Assembly (NCBI GenBank): GCA_023443095.1
Contig: JAEZVV010000165.1
Coordinates: forward strand, 15,738 to 79,737
Length of the DNA: 64,000 bases
Source of the DNA: Pseudomonadota bacterium
Lineage (GTDB): Bacteria > Pseudomonadota > Gammaproteobacteria > Burkholderiales > Burkholderiaceae_F
Reading direction: 5' to 3'
The notes below the pieces were generated by a model. The model was not told the origin of the DNA, ran no database searches, and was given only the letters and a program-made list of their open reading frames with translations. The translations under genes were made by a program, and so were the position numbers. This document shows, piece by piece, positions 45,699 through 53,682 of this stretch (positions are counted from its first letter, which is position 1; each line of letters opens with the position of its first letter).

Positions 45699-46258
45699 TA
45701 GACCGTCATCACTTCCTTTTCCTTCTCGGCGACCATCTTGTCGACTTCGACGATGAAGCGGTCAGTCAGCTTCTGCACGTCGGCTTCGGCGCGGCGATCG
45801 TCGTCTTCCGAGATTTCCTTGGCCTTCAGCAGTTCCTTGGTCTGGTTGTTGGCGTCGCGACGCAGGTTGCGGATCGCGACCTTGGCGTTTTCGCCTTCGT
45901 GTTTGACGACCTTGGTCAGCTCTTTGCGGCGCTGCTCGGTCAGGGCGGGCATGGGCACGCGGATCACGTCACCGTTGGTGGCGGGGTTCAGACCCAGATC
46001 GCTGTCGCGGATGGCCCGTTCGACCACCTGGACCATCTTCTTTTCCCACGGCTGCACCGTGATCGTGCGGGCGTCCGACAGGCCGACCTGGGCCACCTGC
46101 GACAGCGGCACCATCGAGCCGTAGTAGTCGACCTGGATGTGGTCGAGCAGGCCGGTGTGGGCACGGCCGGTGCGAATCTTGGCGAAGTCGGCGCGCAACG
46201 CCTCCAAGGACTTCGACATCTTGCTTTCGGTTTGCTTCTGGATCTCTGCAATGCTCAT
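45698..46258 (-). CDS. frr: Ribosome recycling factor
   Basis: A 186-residue protein that splits post-termination ribosomes with EF-G. It begins with MSIAEIQKQTESKMSKSLEA, and carries KIRTGRAHTGLLDHIQVDYY and the usual helical C-terminus ending MVAEKEKEVMTV. GGAGATAG precedes the ATG. It lies 18 bp after the natural end of pyrH. Stop TAG. Confidence 0.97.
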   Translation of the reverse strand: MSIAEIQKQTESKMSKSLEALRADFAKIRTGRAHTGLLDHIQVDYYGSMVPLSQVAQVGLSDARTITVQPWEKKMVQVVERAIRDSDLGLNPATNGDVIRVPMPALTEQRRKELTKVVKHEGENAKVAIRNLRRDANNQTKELLKAKEISEDDDRRAEADVQKLTDRFIVEVDKMVAEKEKEVMTV

Positions 46259-46276
46259 AACTATCTCCGGTTTTGC

Positions 46277-46354
46277 TCAGACGTGGACCAGGGTGCCCTC
46301 GTCCTCGCCCATCACCACTCGCTTGAACGCGCCCGGCTTGGTGATATTGAACAC
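46277..46354 (-). pseudogene. pyrH: Stranded 3' end of pyrH after an in-frame TAG
   Basis: Reading on in the pyrH frame past the TAG at 46355-46357 gives 25 codons, VFNITKPGAFKRVVMGEDEG then TLVHV, ending at TGA 46277-46279. This matches the conserved C-terminus of UMP kinases (family end: LPI-R/K-VFN...GALKRVVMGEDEGTLV). The tail is undamaged, so only one codon separates it from a full 249-residue protein. Confidence 0.85.
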
Positions 46355-47026
46355 CTAGATCGGCAGTTTCTGGTCGCGGCACAGAGCAAATGCCGTGGCG
46401 TCCATGATCTGCAGGTTACGCGCCAGCGCTTCATCGAAGGTGATCGAGGCGTTACGGGTCGCATTCAGATCCTTCTTCGGATCGGCAGTGTAGACGCCGT
46501 CGACTTTGGTCGCTTTCAGCACCATCTGCACCCCCATTTCGGCGCCGCGCAGCGCGGCCGCGGTGTCGGTGGTGAAGAACGGGTTGCCGGTGCCGGCGGC
46601 AAAGATCACCACGCGGCCTTCTTCCAGGTAACGAATCGCCTTCGGGCGGATGTAGGGCTCGACCACCTGCTCGATGTTGAGGGCGCTTTGCACCCGGGCC
46701 TCAACGCCGCCGCGACGCAGCGCATCCTGCATTGCCATCGAGTTCATGACCGTGGCCATCATGCCCATGTAGTCGCCGGTGGCGCGGTCCATCCCCGCGG
46801 CGCCGAGAGCCACACCACGGAAGATATTGCCGCCACCGATGACGATGGCAAGTTCCACACCCAGCGAGGTGACCTCGGCAATGTCAGCCACCATGGCCTC
46901 GAGGGTCTGGCGGTTGATGCCAAACGAGTCATCACCCATCAGGCTTTCGCCCGAGAGTTTGAGCAGCACGCGCTTGAATGCCGGCGCGGGCTGGCCCACC
47001 GATGCTTCGGATGCGGAACTTGTCAT
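46355..47026 (-). CDS. pyrH: UMP kinase, as read 223 residues and missing its last 25
   Basis: A hexameric bacterial UMP kinase (UMP to UDP), essential for pyrimidine nucleotides. Motifs are KRVLLKLSGESLMGDDSFGI, LAIVIGGGNIFRG, GTGNPFFTTDTAAALRGAEM and ATKVDGVYTADPKKD. The reading frame stops at TAG 46355-46357 immediately after RDQKLPI, where relatives have Arg or Lys followed by VFN. The conserved tail continues in frame to 46277. TAG is one base from AAG (Lys). It may be a sequencing error, a readthrough codon or a real truncation. GGAG precedes the ATG; tsf lies 14 bp upstream. Confidence 0.92.
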   Translation of the reverse strand: MTSSASEASVGQPAPAFKRVLLKLSGESLMGDDSFGINRQTLEAMVADIAEVTSLGVELAIVIGGGNIFRGVALGAAGMDRATGDYMGMMATVMNSMAMQDALRRGGVEARVQSALNIEQVVEPYIRPKAIRYLEEGRVVIFAAGTGNPFFTTDTAAALRGAEMGVQMVLKATKVDGVYTADPKKDLNATRNASITFDEALARNLQIMDATAFALCRDQKLPI

Positions 47027-47040
47027 TCGTCGTCTCCGGT

Positions 47041-47928
47041 TTAGGCGCGGGCCGCAGCGGCCTGAGCAGCGACTTCGGCAGCGAAGTCGGTGGTCTTCTT
47101 CTCGATGCCTTCGCCCACCACGAACAGGGTGAAGCCGGAGACCTTGGCGCCCTTGCTCTTGAGGAGCTGCTCGATCGAGACCTTGTCGTCCTTGACGAAG
47201 GGCTGCGACAGCAGGGTCACTTCCTTGAGGAACTTCTGGACCGTGCCTTCGGCGATCTTCTCGAGCATCGCTTCGGGTTTGCCGGCTTCTTTGGCCTTCT
47301 CGATGGCGACGCGACGCTCAGCGTCGAGCAGTTCCTGCGCGATGCCGCTGGCGTCGAGCGCCTTCGGCTTGGAGGCGGCGATGTGCATCGCCACGTCGCG
47401 GCCGAGTTCGGCGTCGCCGCCGACCACGTCGAGCAGGACGCCGATCTTCGAGCCGCCGTGCACGTATTGCGCCAGGGCGCCTTCGCCGGCGATACGGACG
47501 AAGCGGCGGATCGACATGTTTTCGCCGATCTTGCCGACCAGCGCGGTGCGGACGGTCTCGACCGTGCCCTCGCCCAGCGGCAGAGCCGACAGCGCGGCGA
47601 CATCGGCCGGCGAATTCTCGGTGACGAGGCGGGCGAGGTCGTTCGAGAACTTCAGGAAATCGTCGTTCTTGGCGACGAAGTCGGTTTCCGAGTTGACTTC
47701 GACGATCGCGCCGGTCTTGCCGTCGGCGGCGATGTGGATCGCCACCACGCCTTCAGCGGCGACACGGGCGGCCGCCTTGCTCGCCTTGTTGCCGAGCTTG
47801 ACTCGAAGGATCTCTTCGGCCTTGGCCAGATCGCCGTCAGCTTCGGTGAGAGCCTTCTTGCATTCCATCATCGGCGCGTCGGTCTTCTCGCGCAGTTCCT
47901 TGACCATGCTCGCGGTAATTGCCGCCAT
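47041..47928 (-). CDS. tsf: Elongation factor Ts
   Basis: A 295-residue nucleotide exchange factor for EF-Tu. The N-terminus has MVKELREKTDAPMMECKKAL and the contact motif VNSETDFVAKNDDF. AAGGAGC lies five bases before the ATG. It follows rpsB across a 78-bp spacer holding a perfect hairpin (47963-47987), probably a partial terminator that lowers tsf transcription relative to rpsB. Confidence 0.97.
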   Translation of the reverse strand: MAAITASMVKELREKTDAPMMECKKALTEADGDLAKAEEILRVKLGNKASKAAARVAAEGVVAIHIAADGKTGAIVEVNSETDFVAKNDDFLKFSNDLARLVTENSPADVAALSALPLGEGTVETVRTALVGKIGENMSIRRFVRIAGEGALAQYVHGGSKIGVLLDVVGGDAELGRDVAMHIAASKPKALDASGIAQELLDAERRVAIEKAKEAGKPEAMLEKIAEGTVQKFLKEVTLLSQPFVKDDKVSIEQLLKSKGAKVSGFTLFVVGEGIEKKTTDFAAEVAAQAAAARA

Positions 47929-47962
47929 GGGGTGCTCCTTCGAATCGGTTTGTACGTTTACA

Positions 47963-47987
47963 AAAAAGGGGCTTCACGCCCCTTTTT
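47963..47987 (-). terminator. Hairpin between rpsB and tsf (partial terminator)
   Basis: AAAAAGGGGC (47963-47972), loop TTCAC and GCCCCTTTTT (47978-47987) form a perfect 10-bp stem with a T run on the minus strand. Since tsf continues on the same strand 35 bp later, it is probably an attenuator and not a full stop; a similar spacer structure is known in other rpsB-tsf operons. Confidence 0.8.
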
Positions 47988-48006
47988 GGATCGGGCCTAA
48001 ACCCGT

Positions 48007-48759
48007 TTACTGCTGGGCCTCGTTGACCACTTCGACGAATTCCTCGTCGCCTTGGGCAGCCGAAACCACACCAGCCAGCGCCTGGGCACGGCCTTCGAGC
48101 ACGGCATCGGCCATGCCACGGGCGTACAGGCGAACCGCGCGCGACGAGTCGTCGTTGCCCGGGATGACATAGGTCACGCCGTCGGGGCTGTGGTTGGTAT
48201 CGACCACGCCCACCACCGGAATACCGAGTTTGGCGGCTTCCTGAACAGCGATCTTGTGATAACCGACGTCGATCACGAAAATCGCGTCCGGCAGGCCGTT
48301 CATGTCCTTAATGCCGCCGATCGACTTGTTCAGCTTCTCGATCTCGCGGGTGAAGTCGAGCGCTTCCTTCTTGCTCATGCGCTCGAGCCCGCCTTCGGCC
48401 AGGGTCTGCTCCATGTCCTTCAGGCGCTTGATCGAGACCTTGACCGTCTTGAAGTTGGTGAGCATGCCGCCCAGCCAGCGCTGGTCGACGTAGGGAACGC
48501 CGGCGCGGGTCGCTTCTTCGACGATGATTTCGCGCGCTTGGCGCTTGGTGCCAACGAAGAGGATGGTGCCGCGGTTGGCCGCGAGGGTGCGCAGGAACTT
48601 GGCCGCCTCGTCGAACTTCTCAACCGTCTTTTCGAGGTTGATGATGTGAATCTTGTTGCGCGAACCGAAGATGTACTGCGACATCTTGGGGTTCCAGAAA
48701 CGGGTCTGGTGGCCGAAGTGGACTCCGGCTTCCAGCATCTCACGCATGCTGACGCTCAT
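48007..48759 (-). CDS. rpsB: 30S ribosomal protein S2
   Basis: A 250-residue small-subunit protein. MREMLEAGVHFGHQTRFWNP is the universal N-terminus; NLEKTVEKFDEAAKFLRTL, PYVDQRWLGGMLTNFKTVK and IPVVGVVDTNHSPDGV follow. AAGGAAA precedes the ATG. First gene of the long rpsB...spoU run; its leader and promoter lie to the right. Confidence 0.98.
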   Translation of the reverse strand: MSVSMREMLEAGVHFGHQTRFWNPKMSQYIFGSRNKIHIINLEKTVEKFDEAAKFLRTLAANRGTILFVGTKRQAREIIVEEATRAGVPYVDQRWLGGMLTNFKTVKVSIKRLKDMEQTLAEGGLERMSKKEALDFTREIEKLNKSIGGIKDMNGLPDAIFVIDVGYHKIAVQEAAKLGIPVVGVVDTNHSPDGVTYVIPGNDDSSRAVRLYARGMADAVLEGRAQALAGVVSAAQGDEEFVEVVNEAQQ

Positions 48760-48947
48760 TTGATTTCCTTTTACCTAGGGTTGGGTCCTACGCCTGCGTC
48801 GACGCCCGTGGCGGCAGTTAAGCCTGGCGGACACCCTGGTGACGCGGCGCGTGATTTGCCCGGATTTCCGGCAAGCAAGTCCGGACACAGATAGATAACC
48901 TACGCCACCTGTGGCCAAGCCCTTGATTCGCCAAAAGACCGAGCTAG
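48760..48947 (-). promoter_or_regulatory. rpsB 5' leader, candidate S2 autoregulatory region
   Basis: About 190 nt between the predicted start of transcription and the rpsB ATG with no plausible gene. It holds a GC hairpin near 48856-48874 (TTGCC...CCGGCAA). Leaders of rpsB in other proteobacteria bind S2 and control the operon. Equivalence here is inferred from position and length only. Confidence 0.4.
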
Positions 48948-48953
48948 CCCGCT

Positions 48954-48983
48954 ATTATATCCAGCTTGTTCCCGATGCCTCAA
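48954..48983 (-). promoter_or_regulatory. Predicted sigma-70 promoter of rpsB operon
   Basis: On the minus strand TTGAGG (48978-48983) and a perfect TATAAT (48954-48959) are separated by 18 bp. The -35 region reaches to within 10 bp of the map coding start on the other strand, so the two divergent transcripts probably share this region. Confidence 0.65.
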
Positions 48984-48992
48984 GCCAAACCC

Positions 48993-49817
48993 ATGTCCAT
49001 CATCATTAAGACCGCACAGGACATCGAAGGTATGCGCCTGGCTGGGCGTCTCGCTGCAGAAGTGCTGGATTTCATCACTCCGCACGTCGTTCCTGGCGTG
49101 ACCACCGGCGAGCTCGACCGCCTTTGCCACGATTACATGGTCAATGTTCAGGGAACGATTCCCGCCCCCCTGAATTACGCACCTAACGGGTATACCCCCT
49201 ACCCCAAGTCGATCTGCACCTCGGTCAATCACCAGATCTGCCACGGCATTCCCGGTGACAAGGTCTTGAAAAGCGGCGATATCGTCAACCTTGATATCAC
49301 CGTCATCAAGGACGGCTACCACGGCGACACCAGCCGCATGTTCCTCCTTGGCGAAGCCTCGATCGCCGCCCGCCGCCTGTGCGACATCACTTACGAAGCG
49401 ATGTGGAAGGGGATAGAACAGGTCCGACCCGGCGCCACCTTCGGCGACATCGGTCACGCGATCCAGAAATTTGCCGAGGCCGCCGGCTACTCGGTGGTGC
49501 GAGAGTTCTGCGGCCACGGCATCGGCAAGAGTTTCCACGAGGAACCCCAGGTGCTGCATTACGGCCGCGCCGGCACGCTCGAAAAGCTCGCTCCGGGCAT
49601 GATTTTCACGATCGAGCCCATGATCAACGCCGGCCGCCGCGAGATCCGCGAACTGCCCGACGGCTGGACCATCGTCACCAAGGACCGCAGCCTGTCGGCG
49701 CAATGGGAGCACACCGTGCTCGTCACCGAGACCGGCTGGGAGATCCTGACCTTGTCGGCAGGCACTCCGGCCCCGCCCGCTTTCATCCGCCAGAGCGGGG
49801 AGAACGCCCTCGCCTAA
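48993..49817 (+). CDS. map: Methionine aminopeptidase
   Basis: A 274-residue type I enzyme that removes the initiator methionine. YPKSICTSVNHQICHGIPGD, NLDITVIKDGYHGDTSRMF (two Asp ligands), FCGHGIGKSFHEEPQVLHYG (His) and FTIEPMINAG / WEHTVLVTETG (Glu ligands) are all present. The start at ATG 48993 (MSIIIKTAQDIEGMRLAGRL) fits the family; ATG 48975 would add six residues. Divergent from rpsB as in many proteobacteria, and followed 24 bp later by glnD. Confidence 0.96.
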   Translation: MSIIIKTAQDIEGMRLAGRLAAEVLDFITPHVVPGVTTGELDRLCHDYMVNVQGTIPAPLNYAPNGYTPYPKSICTSVNHQICHGIPGDKVLKSGDIVNLDITVIKDGYHGDTSRMFLLGEASIAARRLCDITYEAMWKGIEQVRPGATFGDIGHAIQKFAEAAGYSVVREFCGHGIGKSFHEEPQVLHYGRAGTLEKLAPGMIFTIEPMINAGRREIRELPDGWTIVTKDRSLSAQWEHTVLVTETGWEILTLSAGTPAPPAFIRQSGENALA

Positions 49818-49841
49818 GGCCGCCCGGCGACCCTTTGCACC

Positions 49842-52397
49842 ATGAACGAAGTCGGGTTCCGGCTGCGCGACGAACTGCGCGCTGAACATCAGCGCCTGAT
49901 CGCCGCCTTCCTCGCGGGAGGCGGAGTCGACGCCCTTCTGAAAGGGCTGTCGCGCGTCACCGACGCCGCCTTGCGGCAGGCCGTGAGCGACTCGGGCCTG
50001 GGCGACTCGCTTACCGTCGTTGCCGTCGGCGGCTACGGACGGGGCGAGCTCTTCCCGTATTCCGACGTCGACATCCTGCTGCTGCTCGCCCAAGCGCCCG
50101 ATGCGACCCAGCGCGAAGCCATCGAGCGGCTGATCGGCCAGTTGTGGGACATCGGCCTTGCGCTCGGCCACAGCGTGCGCACCGTCGACGAGTGCCGCGA
50201 AGAAGCGCGGCATGACGTCACGGCGCTGACCGCCATGCTCGAGTCGCGCCTGATCTGCGGCAACCGCGCCTTGTTCCAGCGCTACCGGCGCGCGATCGCG
50301 GCCTACCTCGATGCACGGGCCTTTTTCCGCGCCAAGCTGCTCGAGCAGCAACAACGCCACACCAAATATCAGGAAACCCCGTACGCGCTCGAACCCAATG
50401 TAAAAGAGAGCCCAGGCGGCTTACGCGACCTGCATGGGCTGGTCTGGGTGGCGCAGGCCGCCGGGTTCGGCCGCTCATGGTCCGAACTGGCACGCAAGGG
50501 GCTGATCACGACGGCCGAGGCGAGCAACCTGCGCCGTGTCAGCCGCCACCTCAAGGACATCCGCGCCCGTCTGCACCTGGTCGCGCGGCGGCGCGAAGAC
50601 AGGCTCGTGTTCGACGTTCAGCAGGCCGTCGCGGCCTCGGCCGGCATCGCGCCCAAGGGGTCGCGCCGCGCCGGCGAAGTGCTGATGCAACGCTACTACC
50701 TCACCGCCAAGGCGGTGACCCAACTCAACGCGATCCTGCTGCAGAACATCGAGCAGCGTCTCTTCGCTCGCGAAGGCGGGCTGGCGCGCCCACTCGACGC
50801 CACCTTCGTCGTCCGCGCCGAACTGCTCGATCTCGCGGCCGACGACGGCTTCGAACGAGACCCCAACGGCGTCCTGCGCGCCTTCCTTCTGCTCGAACAG
50901 CACCCCGAACTCAAGGGCATGTCGACCCGCTTGTTGCGCGCCCTGTGGCATACGCGCGAGAACATGAACGCGAGTTACCGCCGCGATCCGCGCAACCGCA
51001 GCACCTTTCTCGCGATCCTGCAGCAGCCCAAGGGGGTCTTGCACGCCCTGCGAGCGATGAACCAGTGGGGCATCCTCGGCCGCTATCTGCCGGCGTTCCG
51101 CAAGATCGTCGGCCAGATGCAGCACGACCTCTTCCACGTCTACACGGTCGACCAGCACATCCTGCAGGTGGTGCGCAACCTGCGCCGCTTCACCCTGGCC
51201 GAATACGCGCACGAGTACCCCTTGTGCAGCCAGCTGATGGCCGATTTCGACCGCCCCTGGCTGCTGGTGGTGGCGGCGCTGTTCCACGACATCGCCAAGG
51301 GCCGCGGCGGCGACCACAGCGAACTCGGTGCGCGCGAAGTGCGTGCCTTCGCGCGTGCGCACCGGATCGACCCGGCCGACATCCGCTTGCTTGAGTTCCT
51401 GGTCGCCCACCACCTGACCATGAGCACGGTGGCGCAGAAGCAGGACCTCGCCGACCCCGAGGTGATCCGCCGTTTCACTGAAGTCGTCGGCAACGAGCGA
51501 CAGCTGACCGCGCTCTACCTGCTCACCGTGGCCGACATCCGCGGCACCAGCCCCAAGGTCTGGAACGCCTGGAAAGGCCAGCTGCTCGAGGAGCTCTTTC
51601 ACGCCACCCGCAACCGGCTGGGCGGCGAAGCGCCCTCCTCGACCGCCCTGCTCGAGTCGCGCAAGCAGGACGCCCTGCACGTGCTTCGCCTCTACGGCCT
51701 GCAGGACTCGGCCCGCGACGACTTGTGGGCCCAGCTCGACGTCGTCTATTTCCTGCGCCACAGCGCGCAAGACATCGCCTGGCACACCCGCACCCTCTTC
51801 TCTCGCGTCAACACCGAACGCCCGATCGTGCGCACGCGGCTGGCGCGCATCGGCGAAGGCGCCGAAGTGCTGATCTACAGCCGCGACCAGAAGGATTTGT
51901 TCGCCCGGGTGGCCGGCTATTTCGAGTCGAAGAGCCTGTCCATCTTCGACGCCCGCATCCACACCACGCGCCACGGTTACGCGCTCGACACCTTCCTTGT
52001 CACCGATCACGGCCGCAACCCGCATTACCGCGAGCTGTTGTCACAGATCGAACACGAACTCGCCGAGCTGATCGTCCAGGCCGCGCCGCTGGCCGCGCCG
52101 CCCAAGGGAAGGATGTCGCGCCAGTCGCGCCACTTCCCGGTCTCGCCCGCGGTGCAACTGCAGCCCGACGAACGCGGCCGCAACTACCTGCTCTCGGTGG
52201 TCGCCACCGACCGCATCGGGCTCTTGTATTCGATCGCGCAGGTTCTGGCGCGGCATGGCGTCAATATCCAGACTGCCAAGATCCTGACCCTGGGCGAACG
52301 CGCCGAAGACGTGTTCCTGGTCGACGGCCCCGAGCTCGACCAGCCGCGCGCTCAGCTCGAGATCGAAAGCGAGCTGCTCGCCGCGCTCGCCGCCTGA
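49842..52397 (+). CDS. glnD: PII uridylyltransferase/uridylyl-removing enzyme GlnD
   Basis: An 851-residue nitrogen sensor that uridylylates PII when glutamine is low and removes UMP when it is high. The nucleotidyltransferase site is VGGYGRGELFPYSDVDILLL; the HD domain contains ALFHDIAKGRGGDHSELGA; two C-terminal ACT domains (about 660-850; LLSVVATDRIGLLYSIAQVL) bind glutamine. It follows map, a common order. It converges on def with only 9 bp between the stops and no terminator. Confidence 0.97.
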   Translation: MNEVGFRLRDELRAEHQRLIAAFLAGGGVDALLKGLSRVTDAALRQAVSDSGLGDSLTVVAVGGYGRGELFPYSDVDILLLLAQAPDATQREAIERLIGQLWDIGLALGHSVRTVDECREEARHDVTALTAMLESRLICGNRALFQRYRRAIAAYLDARAFFRAKLLEQQQRHTKYQETPYALEPNVKESPGGLRDLHGLVWVAQAAGFGRSWSELARKGLITTAEASNLRRVSRHLKDIRARLHLVARRREDRLVFDVQQAVAASAGIAPKGSRRAGEVLMQRYYLTAKAVTQLNAILLQNIEQRLFAREGGLARPLDATFVVRAELLDLAADDGFERDPNGVLRAFLLLEQHPELKGMSTRLLRALWHTRENMNASYRRDPRNRSTFLAILQQPKGVLHALRAMNQWGILGRYLPAFRKIVGQMQHDLFHVYTVDQHILQVVRNLRRFTLAEYAHEYPLCSQLMADFDRPWLLVVAALFHDIAKGRGGDHSELGAREVRAFARAHRIDPADIRLLEFLVAHHLTMSTVAQKQDLADPEVIRRFTEVVGNERQLTALYLLTVADIRGTSPKVWNAWKGQLLEELFHATRNRLGGEAPSSTALLESRKQDALHVLRLYGLQDSARDDLWAQLDVVYFLRHSAQDIAWHTRTLFSRVNTERPIVRTRLARIGEGAEVLIYSRDQKDLFARVAGYFESKSLSIFDARIHTTRHGYALDTFLVTDHGRNPHYRELLSQIEHELAELIVQAAPLAAPPKGRMSRQSRHFPVSPAVQLQPDERGRNYLLSVVATDRIGLLYSIAQVLARHGVNIQTAKILTLGERAEDVFLVDGPELDQPRAQLEIESELLAALAA

Positions 52398-52406
52398 CGC
52401 CGGGCT

Positions 52407-52940
52407 TCAGTCCTCGGGCTGGTCCGCGAGCTCGGGAAACAGCACCTCGGTAAAGCCGAAGCGGGAGAAGTCCTTCACCCGCATCGGATACAGGATGCCG
52501 TCGAGATGGTCGCATTCGTGTTGCACCACCCGCGCGTGGAAGCCGCTTGCCACCCGCTCGATCCGCCGCCCTTCGGGATCGAAGCCGCTGTAGGCGAGTT
52601 CGGTATAACGCGGCACCACTCCGCGCAGCCCCGGCACTGAGAGGCAGCCCTCCCAGCCTTCGTCGGTGGTCTCCGACAGCGGCCTCAGCTCGGGGTTGAG
52701 CAGGACCGTCTGCGGCACGGCCGGCGCATCGGGGTAACGCTCGCTGCGTTCGAAGCCGAAGATCACCAGCCTCAGGTTGACCCCGATCTGCGGCGCCGCC
52801 AGGCCCACGCCGCCGGCGGCGGCCATGGTCTCGAACATGTCGGCGATCAGCTGCTTGAGCTCGGGCGTGCCGAAGTCGCGCACCGGCTCGGCCACTCGCA
52901 GCAGGCGGGCGTCACCCATCTTCAAGATCGGATGGATCAT
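52407..52940 (-). CDS. def: Peptide deformylase
   Basis: A 177-residue metalloenzyme removing N-formyl from nascent proteins. All three motifs are present: GGVGLAAPQIG, EGCLSVPG and HARVVQHECDHLDGIL (Cys and two His ligands, catalytic Glu). The start overlaps the upstream phosphorylase stop by ATGA. It lies apart from the usual def-fmt pair, so a second def may exist elsewhere. Confidence 0.95.
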   Translation of the reverse strand: MIHPILKMGDARLLRVAEPVRDFGTPELKQLIADMFETMAAAGGVGLAAPQIGVNLRLVIFGFERSERYPDAPAVPQTVLLNPELRPLSETTDEGWEGCLSVPGLRGVVPRYTELAYSGFDPEGRRIERVASGFHARVVQHECDHLDGILYPMRVKDFSRFGFTEVLFPELADQPED

Positions 52941-53680
52941 TCCGCCCCCCGCACCGCGGCTTCGAGCACCCGCAAGGCACGCGCCACGGTGGCCTTCATC
53001 ACCGCCTCGAGGTCTTCGAGCAGGATGCGGTGCTTGCTGTCGCCCAGCCCGGCGGCGTGGTTGACGACCACTCCGAGCGAAGCGTAGGGCAGGCCGGCTT
53101 CGCGTGCCAGCGCCGCCTCGGGCATGCCGGTCATGCCGACCAGGTCGCCGCCGTCGCGGCGGATGCGTTCGATTTCAGCCGCAGTTTCCAGGCGCGGCCC
53201 CTGGGTCGTGGCGTAGGTCGCGCCATCGACCACCGGTTCGCCCAGGCGGGCGGCGGCCGCGAGCAGTCGCTGGCGCAATTCGCCCGAATACGGCTCGGTG
53301 AAATCGATGTGGGTGACCGGGGTGTCGGCGCCTTCGAAAAAGGTCGACTTGCGGCCGTGGGTGTAGTCGATCAGCTGGTCGGGCACGACTAGGCTGCCCG
53401 GCGCCAGGCTTTCCTTGACCGAACCGACGGTGGCGACGGCGAAGATGCCGCTCACCTTGAGTTCGGCCAGCGCCCAGATGTTGGCGCGGTAGTTGATCTC
53501 GTGTGGGGCGATCGTGTGGCCGTAGCCGTGGCGGGCCAGGAAGACGATGTCCTCGCCGCCCAGCCTACCGAAGGTGATCGCCCCCGAAGGCTCGCCGTAA
53601 GGGGTGCGCATCACGCGCCGCTCGACCGAATCGAGCGCCGAGAGTTTGGCCAGGCCGCTGCCGCCGATGATTGCATACAT
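52937..53680 (-). CDS. MTA/MTI phosphorylase (probable S-methyl-5'-thioinosine phosphorylase)
   Basis: A 247-residue purine nucleoside phosphorylase of the MTAP family, acting in methylthioadenosine salvage. AIIGGSGLAKL and LARHGYGHTIAPHEINYRAN bind phosphate; TQGPRLETAAEIERIRRDGG and VGMTGMPEAALAREAGLPYA line the base site. MTGMPEA, in place of the MTTVPEV-type segment of MTA phosphorylases, agrees with the thioinosine-preferring enzyme of Pseudomonas; this preference is inferred. It lies 2 bp after ligA and overlaps def. Confidence 0.85.
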   Translation of the reverse strand: MYAIIGGSGLAKLSALDSVERRVMRTPYGEPSGAITFGRLGGEDIVFLARHGYGHTIAPHEINYRANIWALAELKVSGIFAVATVGSVKESLAPGSLVVPDQLIDYTHGRKSTFFEGADTPVTHIDFTEPYSGELRQRLLAAAARLGEPVVDGATYATTQGPRLETAAEIERIRRDGGDLVGMTGMPEAALAREAGLPYASLGVVVNHAAGLGDSKHRILLEDLEAVMKATVARALRVLEAAVRGAE

Positions 53681-53682
53681 GT

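Noticed and set aside
46355..46357. General reassignment of TAG (for example pyrrolysine) to explain pyrH
   Set aside because: TAG terminates at least six other intact genes in the window, and no pyl genes or suppressor tRNA were seen.
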